Of a stretch of 64,000 nucleotides of DNA, positions 9,257 to 17,948 are shown piece by piece. Position 1 is the stretch's first letter. Each line of letters starts with the position of its first letter. The stretch is from the NCBI RefSeq assembly GCF_039542905.1, contig NZ_BAABIS010000001.1, positions 5,022,001 to 5,086,000 on the forward strand, given 5' to 3'. The position numbers and the translations under genes were made by a program. Origin of the DNA: Kitasatospora terrestris (GTDB lineage: Bacteria; Actinomycetota; Actinomycetes; Streptomycetales; Streptomycetaceae). The notes beneath the pieces were generated by a model. That model had not been told where the DNA came from, did no database searches, and was given only the letters and a program-made list of their open reading frames with translations.

Positions 9257-10216
9257 ATGAGTGCGGGAACGGGGGAGGTCGCGGCCTTCCGGAACGTCAG
9301 CAAGAGCTACGGCCGGGTCCGGGCCGTCGACGGCCTGGACCTGGTGCTGCGGCCCGGGGAGACGGTCGCGCTGCTCGGCCCGAACGGGGCCGGCAAGTCG
9401 AGCAGCCTGGACCTGCTGCTCGGCCTGCGCGAGCCCGACGACGGGACCGTCGAGCTGTTCGGCGGAGCGCCGCGGGCCGCGATCGAGGCCGGCCGGGTCG
9501 GCGCGATGCTGCAGAGCGGCGGCCTGATGAGCGACGTCAAGGTCCGCGAACTGGTGGCCTTCGCCTGCGCCGTCCACCCGCGCGGCCACCGCCCCGAGGA
9601 GGTGCTGGAGACCGCCGGCATCACCGAGCTCGCCGACCGCAAGGTGGACAAGCTCTCCGGCGGCCAGGAGCAGCGGGTGCGCTTCGCCCTCGCGGTGGCC
9701 GGCGCCAACGACCTGATCGTCCTCGACGAGCCCACCACCGGCATGGACGTCTCCGTCCGGCAGCGGTTCTGGGCCGCCATGCGGGCCCAGGCCGACGCGG
9801 GCCGGACGGTCCTCTTCGCCACCCACTACCTGGAGGAGGCGGATTCCGTCGCCGACCGGGTGCTGGTGCTGCACCGCGGCCGGCTGATCGCCGACGGCAC
9901 CTCCGCCGAGATCAAGGCCAGGGCCGGCGCCCGCCGGATCAGCTTCGACCTCCACCCCGAGGACGGCCCGGTCGACGAGGGCCTGCTGCGCGCCCTGCCC
10001 GGCGTCGTCGGCCTGGACGTCACCGGCCGGCCCGACGCGGTGCGCACCGTCCGGATCCGCTCCGCCGACGCCGACGCGGACGTCGCCGCGCTCTACCGCG
10101 CCGGCCTGCAGCCGCGCGGCCTGGAGGTCACCGGACTCGGCCTGGAGCAGGCCTTCCTGACCATCACCGGCGAGCAGGACGCCGTCGAGACCCTCGAAAC
10201 GGAGAGCGCGCGATGA
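9257..10216 (+). CDS. ABC transporter ATP-binding protein (ABC-2 exporter type)
   Basis: ATPase subunit of an exporter; partner is the permease that follows in an ATGA overlap. 319 residues. Walker A GPNGAGKS at 41-48, signature LSGGQEQRV near 134-142, Walker B LIVLDEPTTG near 153-162, and a switch histidine in FATHYLEEAD. The roughly 95-residue tail after the nucleotide-binding domain resembles DrrA-type subunits that export drugs or lipids. A GAGGAAACG Shine-Dalgarno sequence precedes ATG 9257. The arrangement exporter-kinase-regulator suggests an exporter controlled by the downstream two-component system, as in DesKR- or LiaRS-like loci; substrate unknown. Confidence 0.93.
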   Translation: MSAGTGEVAAFRNVSKSYGRVRAVDGLDLVLRPGETVALLGPNGAGKSSSLDLLLGLREPDDGTVELFGGAPRAAIEAGRVGAMLQSGGLMSDVKVRELVAFACAVHPRGHRPEEVLETAGITELADRKVDKLSGGQEQRVRFALAVAGANDLIVLDEPTTGMDVSVRQRFWAAMRAQADAGRTVLFATHYLEEADSVADRVLVLHRGRLIADGTSAEIKARAGARRISFDLHPEDGPVDEGLLRALPGVVGLDVTGRPDAVRTVRIRSADADADVAALYRAGLQPRGLEVTGLGLEQAFLTITGEQDAVETLETESAR

Positions 10217-10935
10217 CCACCCTGATCCGGCTGGAGATCCTGCGCACCCTGCGCAACAAGCGGTACCTGATGTTCACGATCCTCTACCCGGCGCTGCTGT
10301 ACGTGTTCTTCATCAGCGCCTACAGCGGCGGCAACGTGGCCGGCGGCATCCCGGCGAAGTCGTACTTCATGGTCTCGATGGCCACTTTCGGCGCGGTCGG
10401 CGCGGTGCTCACCGGCTCCGCGCAGCGGATCTCGCTGGAGCGCAAGAACGGCTGGACCCGCCAGCTGCGGCTGACCGCGCTGCCCGGGCGGGCGTACACC
10501 GTCGGCAAGATCGCCTCCTGCGCGGTGACCACCCTGCCCGCGATCCTGGTGGTCTTCGCGATCGGCGCGATCGAGGGCGTCAGCCTCTCGGCGGCCCAGT
10601 GGCTGGGGCTCGGCCTCGCGCTCTGGCTCGGCAGCTTCGTCTTCGCCGCGCTCGGCGTCGCCCTCGGGTACGCGGCGCAGCCCGACGCGGTGCAGCCGAT
10701 GGTGATGATCGTCTACATGCTGATGGCGCTGTTCGGCGGCACCTGGTTCCCGGTGGACGACTCGCTGAAGGCCTTCGCCCGGTTCAACCCGGTGTACGAG
10801 TACAACCGGTTGGCCACCTTCGTGCAGCCCGGACACGCGCTGGACACCGCCGCGGTCGCCTTCCTGGCCGGCTTCCTCGCCCTGTTCGTCGCGGCCGCGG
10901 CCCACCTGTACCGCAAGGACGCGCGGCGGGCATGA
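10213..10935 (+). CDS. ABC-2 type permease
   Basis: 240-residue membrane subunit of the exporter, with six hydrophobic segments (around 20-40, 55-75, 98-120, 132-155, 163-180, 215-233). LRNKRYLMFTILYPALLYVFF at the start and the MALFGGTWFPVD stretch before the last helices are typical of ABC-2 permeases of the DrrB/YadH group. ATG 10213 overlaps the stop of the ATPase gene by four bases, and its own stop overlaps the kinase gene start in the same way, so all three are coupled. Confidence 0.92.
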   Translation: MTTLIRLEILRTLRNKRYLMFTILYPALLYVFFISAYSGGNVAGGIPAKSYFMVSMATFGAVGAVLTGSAQRISLERKNGWTRQLRLTALPGRAYTVGKIASCAVTTLPAILVVFAIGAIEGVSLSAAQWLGLGLALWLGSFVFAALGVALGYAAQPDAVQPMVMIVYMLMALFGGTWFPVDDSLKAFARFNPVYEYNRLATFVQPGHALDTAAVAFLAGFLALFVAAAAHLYRKDARRA

Positions 10936-12182
10936 TGGCCCGCATGCTGAAGACCTTCCGGGCCCGTCGCCCCGCTGCCGCGGAGGAGGCGGGCCCGGAC
11001 GCCCGCGGCTACGGCAACATCCCCGGCGCCGTGGTGGAGAACCGGCGCCAACTGCTGGTCAAGCTCTGCTGGATGTCGCTCTGGCTGGTCTACCTGGTCT
11101 ACCCGGTCAAGGACCTGGCCGGTGGGAAGCACACCACCGCGGCCACGGTGGCGGGCGCGGTGGCCCTCGCGGTCTTCCTCACCGCCTACTTCTCGCTGGT
11201 GACGATCCGCTCCACCCGGGCCGACGGCTACCGCGGCAAGTACGTGCCGGTGGCGGTGATGTCCACCCTGGCGGTCACCACCACCTTCACCCTCGGCGAG
11301 TCCTGGCTCACCCTCTTCACGTACACCACCGTCTGCATGGCCATCGTGCTGCCGCCCCGGCGCAGCGTCCACGGCGTGCTGGCCGTCACCGCGCTCGCCC
11401 TCGGCATCGGCCTGCTGGTCGACGCCGACCGGGACACCGTCGGCGCGATCGCCCTGCCCTGCCTGCTCGGCGGACTCGCCATGACCGGCCTGCAGCGGCT
11501 GATCGCCACCATGCGCGAGCTGCGCGAGGCCCGCGCCGCCGTCGCCCACCTCGCCGCCTCCGAGGAGCGGCTGCGACTCGCCCGCGACCTGCACGACCTG
11601 CTCGGCCACTCGCTCTCGCTGATCACCATCAAGAGCGAGCTCGCCGGCCGCTTCCTGGACGCCGGGAAGACCGCCGAGGGGCGCGCGCAGGTCGCCGACA
11701 TCGAGAGCGTCGCCCGGCAGTCCCTGATCGACGTCCGGGAGGCCGTCAGCGGCTTCCGCCGGCCCACCCTCGCCGTCGAGCTGGCCGCCGCGCGCACCGC
11801 GCTGACCACCACCGGGGTCCGGTTGGAGACCGACCCCGCGCTCGCCGACGGCCGCCCCGGGCTCGGCGGCGACGAGGCCGGCGCGCTGGCCTGGGCGCTG
11901 CGCGAGGCCGTCACCAACGTCGTCCGGCACGGCGCCGGCGCCACCCGGTGCACCGTCACCCTCGACGAGACCTGGGAGGACGACGGCACCCGCTGGGCCG
12001 TCCTGGACGTCACCGACAACGGGCGCGGCCCCGGCAAGTCCGCCCCCGGCAACGGGCTCTGTGGCCTGCGCGAACGGCTCGCCCAGGTCGGCGGCCGGCT
12101 GGAGACCGGCGCCGGCCCGCACGGCAGGGGCTTCAGCCTGCGCGCCCTCGTCCCGCTCCGCCCGGCCGCGACGGGCGGCTAG
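10932..12182 (+). CDS. Sensor histidine kinase, DesK/NarL-type (HisKA_3)
   Basis: Membrane sensor kinase of 416 residues. Five or so helices (about 40-190) form the sensor, with almost no extracellular loop, so it probably senses the membrane itself. The dimerisation/phosphoacceptor helix ERLRLARDLHDLLGHSLSLI carries His221 in the DLHDLLGH motif. The GHKL domain shows the N box LREAVTNVVRHG and G1 box DNGRGPG, then GLCGLRERL. Starts at ATG 10932 or 10935, overlapping the permease stop. Its cognate regulator is expected to be the LuxR-type protein at 12531, separated by a chorismate mutase gene. Confidence 0.93.
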   Translation: MMARMLKTFRARRPAAAEEAGPDARGYGNIPGAVVENRRQLLVKLCWMSLWLVYLVYPVKDLAGGKHTTAATVAGAVALAVFLTAYFSLVTIRSTRADGYRGKYVPVAVMSTLAVTTTFTLGESWLTLFTYTTVCMAIVLPPRRSVHGVLAVTALALGIGLLVDADRDTVGAIALPCLLGGLAMTGLQRLIATMRELREARAAVAHLAASEERLRLARDLHDLLGHSLSLITIKSELAGRFLDAGKTAEGRAQVADIESVARQSLIDVREAVSGFRRPTLAVELAAARTALTTTGVRLETDPALADGRPGLGGDEAGALAWALREAVTNVVRHGAGATRCTVTLDETWEDDGTRWAVLDVTDNGRGPGKSAPGNGLCGLRERLAQVGGRLETGAGPHGRGFSLRALVPLRPAATGG

Positions 12183-12219
12183 GCCGGGCGGGCGGGCCGG
12201 GGTGGGTGCGCCGGGTGGG

Positions 12220-12225
12220 TAGGCT
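12220..12225 (+). promoter_or_regulatory. TAGGCT -10 box before the chorismate mutase gene
   Basis: TAGGCT ends eight bases before ATG 12234; there is no convincing ribosome binding site between. This suggests that the chorismate mutase has its own leaderless transcript and is not merely part of the kinase operon. Confidence 0.55.
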
Positions 12226-12233
12226 GCGCTGCC

Positions 12234-12521
12234 ATGACCCCCGCATCCCCTGAACTGGCCTCGCTGCGCGCCGAGATCGACGGCCTGGACGAGCGGATCG
12301 TCGCCCTGCTCGCCGAGCGGATCGCCGTCGTCCACCGGGTCGCCCGGCACAAGACCGACGAGACCGCCGTCCGCGCCCCCGACCGCGTCCAGCAGGTCGT
12401 GGACAGGGTCCGCGCGCTCGCCGACGGCCACGGCATCCCCGCCGACCTGGTCGAGAAGGTCTACCGGCTGCTGATCGCCGAGCTGACCGAACTGGAGCTC
12501 GACGCCTTCGGCCGCCCGTAG
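12234..12521 (+). CDS. Chorismate mutase, AroQ class, short form
   Basis: Converts chorismate to prephenate, first step toward phenylalanine and tyrosine, in the cytoplasm. 95 residues, the size of a bare AroQ domain. ASLRAEIDGLDERIVALLAERI is the first long helix with the catalytic Arg (near residue 11) and the acidic D-ER pattern; VARHKTDETAVRAPDRVQQVV provides the Lys and the A-R-Q region. No signal peptide, so not the exported type. It lies between a sensor kinase and its regulator, an unexpected place for a biosynthetic gene; the spacing and own -10 box suggest a separate unit. Confidence 0.88.
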   Translation: MTPASPELASLRAEIDGLDERIVALLAERIAVVHRVARHKTDETAVRAPDRVQQVVDRVRALADGHGIPADLVEKVYRLLIAELTELELDAFGRP

Positions 12522-12524
12522 GCT
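12519..12524 (+). promoter_or_regulatory. TAGGCT -10 box before the response regulator, overlapping the chorismate mutase stop
   Basis: The TAG stop codon of the chorismate mutase gene is the first half of TAGGCT, which ends six bases before ATG 12531. No Shine-Dalgarno sequence is present, so the regulator may have a leaderless transcript in addition to readthrough from upstream. Confidence 0.45.
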
Positions 12525-12530
12525 GACGGC

Positions 12531-13154
12531 ATGACAGACGAGGCGCGTTCGGTGAGGGTCCTGCTGGCCGAGGACCAGGGAATGGTGCGCGAGGCGCTCG
12601 CCGCCCTGCTCGGCCTCGAACCGGACATCGACGTGGTCGCCCAGGTCCCGCGCGGCGACCAGGTCGTCGACGCCGCCGTCGAGCACGACGTGGACGTCGC
12701 CGTGCTCGACATCGAGATGCCCGGCATGACCGGCATCGACGCCGCCGCCGAACTGCGCCGCCGCCGGCCCGGCACCAAGATCGTCATCGCCACCACCTTC
12801 GGCCGGCCCGGCTACCTGCGCCGCGCCATGGAGTCCGGCGCCGACGCCTTCCTGGTCAAGGACGCCCCGGCCGGCGAACTCGCCGAGGCCATCCGCCGGG
12901 TGCTGCGCGGCGAGCGGGTCATCGACCCGACGCTCGCCGCCGCCGCGCTCGCCGAGGGCGCCAACCCGCTCACCGGCCGCGAGCTCGACGTGCTCGCCGC
13001 CGCCGCCGACGGCTCGGTCAACGCCGACATCGCCCGCCGGCTGCACCTGTCGGAGGGCACCGTCCGCAACTACCTGTCGATGGCGATCCAGAAGACCGGC
13101 GCCCGCAACCGCGCCGAGGCCGTCCGGGTCGCCAGGGAGAAGGGCTGGCTGTAG
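12531..13154 (+). CDS. Response regulator, NarL/LuxR family
   Basis: DNA-binding partner of the DesK-like kinase. 207 residues: receiver domain 5-120 with phosphoacceptor Asp60 in VLDIEMPG, Thr and Lys switch residues in IATTF and LVKDAPAGEL, then a LuxR-type helix-turn-helix (about 145-205: LTGRELDVLAAAADGSVNAD). The recognition region IARRLHLSEGTVRNYLSMA is typical. Likely regulates the exporter upstream, as in other kinase-regulator-exporter sets; that target is inferred from position. Confidence 0.92.
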   Translation: MTDEARSVRVLLAEDQGMVREALAALLGLEPDIDVVAQVPRGDQVVDAAVEHDVDVAVLDIEMPGMTGIDAAAELRRRRPGTKIVIATTFGRPGYLRRAMESGADAFLVKDAPAGELAEAIRRVLRGERVIDPTLAAAALAEGANPLTGRELDVLAAAADGSVNADIARRLHLSEGTVRNYLSMAIQKTGARNRAEAVRVAREKGWL

Positions 13155-13193
13155 CGGAGGGCCGGCCGTGGCGGAGGGCCGGCCCCCGGCCCC

Positions 13194-14075
13194 TCAGTTC
13201 AGCCGGTGGCGGGCGGCCCGCGCCTCGTGCCGGACCTTGGCCGCCGCCTCCGGGTTGAACGCGTCGAGGATCTCCGCGTAGGCCTCCATCTCGGCCGCGC
13301 CGCCCAGGAAGTCGCCGGTCTTCACCAGCAGCTCGGCCCGCTCCAGCCGCAGTTGCGCCGGATGCCGGGGCAGCAGCAGCCCGAGCTCCGCCGCCCAGAG
13401 CTGGGTCCGGGCGTGCTCCGGGCGGTCCGCCGCCCAGCTCCGGATGTTCCCGAGCACCCGCAGCACGATGTCCAGCGGCTGCGCCGGGGTGAGCAGTTCG
13501 GGCGAGTACCGGTGGCCCGCCGCGATCACCAGGCGCTCCACGTCCGGCAGGTCGAGCAGCCGCCCGCCGTGGAACGGATCCGCCAGCACGTACTCCTCGC
13601 CGCCGGCGGGCCCGCCGACCGCGACGATGAAGTGCCCCGGCAGCGCGATCCCGTGCACGGTCAGCCCGGCCCGCGACGCCACCGCGCTCCACACCAGCGA
13701 CAGCATGATGGGCAGCCCGCGCCGCCGCCGCAGGACCTCCGGCAGCAGCGAGGACTCCAGCCGCCGGTAGTCCGACTGCTGCCCGTGGAAGCGTTCCCGC
13801 CCGCCGAGCACCGCCGCCAGCAGCGCGGCCGTCTCCTCCGGCCCGGACGGCCGCCGCTCGGCCACCGCCTGCCGGATCGCGGCGGCATGCCGGTCCAGCG
13901 CCGCCTGGCAGGCGGAGAGCAAGGCCTGCAGGGTCGGCCTCTCCCCGGTGTCGCCCGGGTCGGCGCCCAGGTCGCCGAGGGTGTGCTCGGCGGCCGCGAG
14001 CACACACAACAGCACCGGGTCGGGATGCTCGGCGCGGGCCTCGGCCCGGAAGCGGGATCTGCTCTGCTCGGTCAC
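13194..14075 (-). CDS. SirB1/transglutaminase-like family protein with TPR-like tail
   Basis: 293 residues. The central part (about 85-205) fits the SirB1 / transglutaminase-like core 2 family: RRRGLPIMLSLVWSAVASRAGLTVHGIALPGHFIVAV followed by DPFHGGRLL. The usual cysteine position appears to be Ser or Leu here, while the His of GHFIV and the Asp of ADPF remain, so proteolytic activity is doubtful. The end (LPRHPAQLRLERAELLVKTGDFLGGAAEMEAYAEI) looks like a tetratricopeptide helix pair, common in this family. Function unknown. Convergent with the response regulator gene. Confidence 0.8.
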   Translation of the reverse strand: MTEQSRSRFRAEARAEHPDPVLLCVLAAAEHTLGDLGADPGDTGERPTLQALLSACQAALDRHAAAIRQAVAERRPSGPEETAALLAAVLGGRERFHGQQSDYRRLESSLLPEVLRRRRGLPIMLSLVWSAVASRAGLTVHGIALPGHFIVAVGGPAGGEEYVLADPFHGGRLLDLPDVERLVIAAGHRYSPELLTPAQPLDIVLRVLGNIRSWAADRPEHARTQLWAAELGLLLPRHPAQLRLERAELLVKTGDFLGGAAEMEAYAEILDAFNPEAAAKVRHEARAARHRLN

Positions 14076-14131
14076 AGCAGCCTTCGGTTCAGCAGCCTTC
14101 GGTACGGAAGAGGTGGGGCGACGCGCGAGGG

Positions 14132-15142
14132 CTACGGAAGACGCGCGTAGTGGTAAGTGTGACTGGTCGCGAAGCCCAGTCCGTCATACAGCGCGATCGC
14201 CCCCGCGTTCTCCGCCTCCACCTGCAGGCACGCGGCACCCGCCCCCTCCTCGGCCGCCCGGGCCGCGAGCACCGCCATCACTGTGGTCGCCAGACCCGTC
14301 CGGCGGGCGTTCGGGGCGACCTCGATCGCGCCGAAGCACGCCCACGCGCCGTCCACCGCCAGCCGGCCGATCGCCAGCGGCGCGCCGCCGTCCGGCCCCG
14401 GCACGGTGGCGAACCAGACCGAGGGGCCGCCGTGGATCACCTGACGGGCCGCCTCCTCCACCGCCGGGTCGGCGGTCACCCGCCGGTACAGCGACATCCA
14501 CCGCGGCCCGGCGGTGCGCGACAGCCGCACCCTCTCGTGGCCGCGGCCGAGCTTCGCCAGCGGCGCGAGCGGTGCGGTGCGCACCAGGGTCGGGGCGTAC
14601 GCCGCGCCGATCCGGTCGAGCTCGGCGGCGAGGTCCGGCGGCGAGCCCGGGGTGATCACCTCGACGTACCCGGGCAGGCCGCGGGCCGCGTACCAGCCGC
14701 GCACCCGGTCCAGCGCCTCGCCCAGCGGCAGGCCAGGATCGCCCAGCGCCTGCACCGAGTTGGCCCGCCGGGTGAAGCCGGCCGCGGCCCGCAGCGTCCA
14801 CTCGCCGAGCGGCTCGTTCTCCACCGCCGGCCAGGAGCGGGCGGCGATCCGCTGCAGCTCCAGCGGGGTCGCGGACGGGGGCCGCACCCGACGGGCCGGG
14901 AAGAGCGGCACGGTCTTGCCCGCGACCAGCCGGTCGGCCGGGAAGGTGACCGACTCGCCGCTGCGGGGCACCACCGAGATGCCATGATCGTCCCAGGACT
15001 CGAGAACGCCGATCAGATCGCGGAACACCGGCCGGTCGCCGACGAACTCCGAGACACGCCGGACGGACACCCGTCGTCCCACGTCAGACCGGTCTATCCG
15101 GACCTCGGGACGGCCCTCCACCGGCGTTCCACTCGGGCTCAT
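14132..15142 (-). CDS. GNAT family N-acetyltransferase with amino-terminal beta-rich domain
   Basis: 336 residues. I chose ATG 15142 because GGAGG lies five bases upstream; a GTG two codons earlier would fall inside the ribosome binding site. Residues 15-80 (RRVSVRRVSEFVGDRPVFRD onward) look like a small SH3-like barrel. The carboxy-terminal 150 residues form the GNAT fold, with the acetyl-CoA motif NARRTGLATTVMAVLA near residue 283 and the ending GAIALYDGLGF. The pairing resembles Rv0428c-type mycobacterial proteins, from memory. Substrate unknown. Divergent from the ferredoxin gene. Confidence 0.85.
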   Translation of the reverse strand: MSPSGTPVEGRPEVRIDRSDVGRRVSVRRVSEFVGDRPVFRDLIGVLESWDDHGISVVPRSGESVTFPADRLVAGKTVPLFPARRVRPPSATPLELQRIAARSWPAVENEPLGEWTLRAAAGFTRRANSVQALGDPGLPLGEALDRVRGWYAARGLPGYVEVITPGSPPDLAAELDRIGAAYAPTLVRTAPLAPLAKLGRGHERVRLSRTAGPRWMSLYRRVTADPAVEEAARQVIHGGPSVWFATVPGPDGGAPLAIGRLAVDGAWACFGAIEVAPNARRTGLATTVMAVLAARAAEEGAGAACLQVEAENAGAIALYDGLGFATSHTYHYARLP

Positions 15143-15267
15143 CGGCACCTCCTGTGCATTTGCGGTCTCCGACCCGCGATACTAGGGGCGGGCATCGACG
15201 ACGCCGCGCTCAATTGCGCGACCGAGTAAACAGTAGGGCGGCAGCCCTTCCGAGGAGGAACGACAGC

Positions 15268-15594
15268 GTGACCTACGTCATCGCGCAGCCTTGTGTCGAC
15301 GTCAAGGACAAGGCGTGCATCGAAGAGTGCCCGGTCGACTGCATCTACGAGGGCGAGCGCTCTCTGTACATCCACCCGGATGAGTGCGTCGACTGCGGTG
15401 CGTGCGAGCCGGTCTGCCCGGTCGAGGCCATCTTCTACGAGGACGACACCCCGGAGGAGTGGAAGGACTACTACAAGGCGAACGTCGAGTTCTTCGACGA
15501 CCTCGGTTCGCCCGGTGGCGCTTCCAAGCTGGGCCTGATCGAGCGGGACCACCCGTTCATCGCGGCCCTTCCGCCGCAGAACACCGACCACTGA
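15268..15594 (+). CDS. fdxA: Ferredoxin, 7Fe type (3Fe-4S and 4Fe-4S)
   Basis: Small electron carrier of 108 residues. First cluster motif: Cys9, then C17 with ACIEECPVDCIYEG; second: CVDCGACEPVCPVEAI. The replacement of one Cys in the first motif and the roughly 40-residue acidic extension at the end are typical of actinobacterial seven-iron ferredoxins (FdxA/FdxC). The start is GTG 15268 with GAGGAGGAA nine bases before. Located directly upstream of dapC, an order I recall in many actinobacteria, though no functional link is known. Confidence 0.95.
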   Translation: MTYVIAQPCVDVKDKACIEECPVDCIYEGERSLYIHPDECVDCGACEPVCPVEAIFYEDDTPEEWKDYYKANVEFFDDLGSPGGASKLGLIERDHPFIAALPPQNTDH

Positions 15595-15611
15595 TCGGTG
15601 GCATCCGAGCT

Positions 15612-16760
15612 GTGAGCACCAAGAACAGCACGTCCGCGCCGTTCCCGGGACACCCGGGGGCGGCGCGCCGCGTATCCGACCGCCTTCCGGTCTTCCCCTG
15701 GGACAAGCTGGAGCCGTACAAGGCGACCGCGCTCGCCCACCCCGGCGGCCTGTGCGACTTCTCCGTCGGCACCCCGGTCGACCCGGTGCCGGACGTCATC
15801 CAGAAGGCCCTCGCCGACGCCGGTGACGCCCCCGGCTACCCGACCGTCTGGGGCACCGCGGAGCTCCGCGGCGCCGTCTCCGGGTGGCTGCGGCGGCGCG
15901 TCGGCGCGGAGATCGGCCCCGAGGCGGTGCTCCCCACCGTCGGCTCCAAGGAGCTGGTCGCCTGGCTGCCCGGGCAGCTCGGCCTCGGCCCCGGCGACCA
16001 GGTCGCCTACCCGCGGCTCGCCTACCCCACGTACGAGGTCGGCGCGCTGCTCTGCGGCGCCGAGCCGGTCGCGTACGACAGCGTCGACGAGCTCGACGGC
16101 TCGCGGGTGCGGCTGCTGTGGCTGAACTCGCCGTCCAACCCGACCGGGCGGGTGCTCGGCGCGGAGGAACTGCGCGCCGCCGTCGCCTGGGCCCGGGAGC
16201 ACCGGGTGCTGCTGGTCAGCGACGAGTGCTACCTGGAACTGGGCTGGGACGCCGAGCCCGTCTCGGTGCTGCACCCGTCCGTCTGCGGGGAGCAGGGGCA
16301 CGAGGGGCTGCTCGCGGTCCACTCGCTCTCCAAGCGCTCCAACCTGGCGGGCTACCGCGCCTCGTTCGTCGCCGGCGACCCGGTGGTGGTGCGGGAGCTG
16401 CTGGAGATCCGGAAGCACGGCGGCATGATCGTGCCGGCGCCGGTGCAGGCCGCGACGATCGCGGCGCTCGGCGACGACGCGCACGTGGTCGAGCAGCGGG
16501 AGCGGTACGCGGCGCGGCGGGCCGCGCTGCGGGCCGCCCTGGAGGCGTACGGCTTCCGGATCGAGCACTCCGAGGCCAGCCTGTACCTGTGGGCGACCCA
16601 GGACCGGCCGTGCTGGGAGACCGTCGCCGAACTCGCGGAGCTGGGCATCCTGGTGGCGCCCGGCGACTTCTACGGGCCGGCGGGGGAGCGCTTCGTCCGC
16701 GTGGCGTTCACCGCGACGGACGAGCGGGTCGCCGCCGCGGTGGCGCGCCTGCGGGGATAG
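15612..16760 (+). CDS. dapC: Succinyldiaminopimelate transaminase (DapC)
   Basis: PLP enzyme of the succinylase branch of lysine and meso-diaminopimelate synthesis: transfers an amino group from glutamate to N-succinyl-2-amino-6-ketopimelate. 382 residues from GTG 15612, seventeen bases after the ferredoxin stop. Class I/II aminotransferase features: LNSPSNPTGRVL, SDECYLELGW, and the PLP lysine in HSLSKRSNLAGYRASF. The amino-terminal FPWDKLEPYKATALAHPGG is characteristic of actinobacterial DapC. dapE lies 2.3 kb downstream, in agreement. A perfect long inverted repeat follows as terminator. Confidence 0.93.
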   Translation: MSTKNSTSAPFPGHPGAARRVSDRLPVFPWDKLEPYKATALAHPGGLCDFSVGTPVDPVPDVIQKALADAGDAPGYPTVWGTAELRGAVSGWLRRRVGAEIGPEAVLPTVGSKELVAWLPGQLGLGPGDQVAYPRLAYPTYEVGALLCGAEPVAYDSVDELDGSRVRLLWLNSPSNPTGRVLGAEELRAAVAWAREHRVLLVSDECYLELGWDAEPVSVLHPSVCGEQGHEGLLAVHSLSKRSNLAGYRASFVAGDPVVVRELLEIRKHGGMIVPAPVQAATIAALGDDAHVVEQRERYAARRAALRAALEAYGFRIEHSEASLYLWATQDRPCWETVAELAELGILVAPGDFYGPAGERFVRVAFTATDERVAAAVARLRG

Positions 16761-16772
16761 CGCAAGCACGAC

Positions 16773-16847
16773 AGGGGCGCGAGGAACTGCGCGACCGGCC
16801 ATGCACTCGGTAGAGCGATGGTCGGCGGCGCAGTTCCTCGCGCCCCT
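16773..16847. terminator. Inverted repeat with perfect 20-bp arms after dapC
   Basis: AGGGGCGCGAGGAACTGCGC (16773-16792) is repeated exactly inverted at 16828-16847, with a 35-base loop. It can terminate transcription from dapC and from the converging gene. Nearly the same arm is reused at 48956-49064. I recall this GGGGCGCGGGGAACTGCGC unit as a dispersed repeat in streptomycete genomes. Confidence 0.75.
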
Positions 16848-16981
16848 TCACGTGGTCGGCGTCAAGCGCTGGTGCGAGCGGGAGCGGGGTTGGCGTCGCT
16901 CACGCGGCGGAGCCGCAGATCGGACAGAGCCCCGAGCCCCTGTCGGTGAGCCTCTGCCGGTGAGCCCCTGGTGGGGCCTTC

Positions 16982-17701
16982 TCAGCCGCCGAGGAGCGGG
17001 AGGCCGCCGCCCAGCAGGCCGCCGACCGGGCCGAGGGCGCCGGTGGCGCCGCCGAGCGGGCTGCTGCCGCCGCCGAGGCCCGGCATGGAGCCGAGGCGGT
17101 TCGCGGACTCGTGCTCCGCCAGGCCGCTGAGCGCCGAGCCGCCCGGCAGGCTCTGCGCGACGCCGGTCACCGGCGCGAGCGCGCCGGCCGCCGGCAGGCT
17201 CTGGGTCAGGCTGCTGGTCGGCAGGCCCTTGGAGACGGTGCCGAGCGGGCTGGCGGTGGCGGTGCGGGCGGCCGGGACGACCTTGTCGGTGACGGCCGGG
17301 CCGACCTTGTCCTGGACGGCGGGGGCGGCCCGCTCGGTGAGCGTGCCGAGCTGGTCGGTGAGGACGGAGGCCTTGCCGACCGGGCCGAGCTCGCCGAGCG
17401 CGTCGTCGGTGTCCGGCAGGGTGCTGGCCAGGGTGTTGCCGGCGGCGTCGCCCGCGGCGGGGCCGCCGGCGGCGAGGGTGGCGGAGCCGGTGGTGCCGAC
17501 CACCTGACCGATCTCGTGGGTCGCCCCCTGCACCGTCGAGCCCGAGTTCGGCACGTCGGCCAGCTTGGTCACACCGGCGCCGAGGTCGGTCGGCGGCACC
17601 ACCTCGGTGGCGGAGGCGGACCCGGCTGCGGCGAAGGGCGCCGCGCTCGCGGCGACGACCAGCGCGGCCTGGGCGATCCGACGCGTGAGGGGGAGGGACA
17701 T
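16982..17701 (-). CDS. Secreted Ala/Gly/Pro-rich protein of unknown function
   Basis: 239 residues with a clear signal peptide (MSLPLTRRIAQAALVVAASAAPFAAAGSASA, probable cut after ASA near residue 31). The mature part is low complexity, with many Leu-Pro, Gly-Gly and Val-Thr repeats and a Gly/Leu-rich end (GGLLGGGLPLLGG). No catalytic motifs or cysteines. Such proteins are sometimes labelled as ATP-binding in databases, but I see no nucleotide-binding motif. Possibly a surface or hydrophobic coat-like component; that is a guess. ATG 17701 with AGGAGC upstream. Confidence 0.8.
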   Translation of the reverse strand: MSLPLTRRIAQAALVVAASAAPFAAAGSASATEVVPPTDLGAGVTKLADVPNSGSTVQGATHEIGQVVGTTGSATLAAGGPAAGDAAGNTLASTLPDTDDALGELGPVGKASVLTDQLGTLTERAAPAVQDKVGPAVTDKVVPAARTATASPLGTVSKGLPTSSLTQSLPAAGALAPVTGVAQSLPGGSALSGLAEHESANRLGSMPGLGGGSSPLGGATGALGPVGGLLGGGLPLLGG

Positions 17702-17948
17702 GGTGCTCCTAAGAGGTGAGGTGAACGGTCCGCCGGGCGGACTCGTTGCTTACCGCTAGGGGAGCGAGAAGGTTTCGGCCGGTCAAGGTAAAGCAACCCC
17801 CAAGCAGGGGCCGCGGGAAGGCGCCGAGGGAACGTCACTTCCCTTGTGTCACAAGCGAAGTGGCCGCGAAACCCGAGGTCAAGCGCGGTTGACCGGAATC
17901 ACCCGGAGAGCGGCAACCCGCTCACCAGTCCGTCAACCGGGTGCACCG

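Noticed and set aside
13194..14075. SirB1-like protein as an active transglutaminase or protease
   Set aside because: The Cys expected at the catalytic position is not seen, although the His and Asp regions remain.
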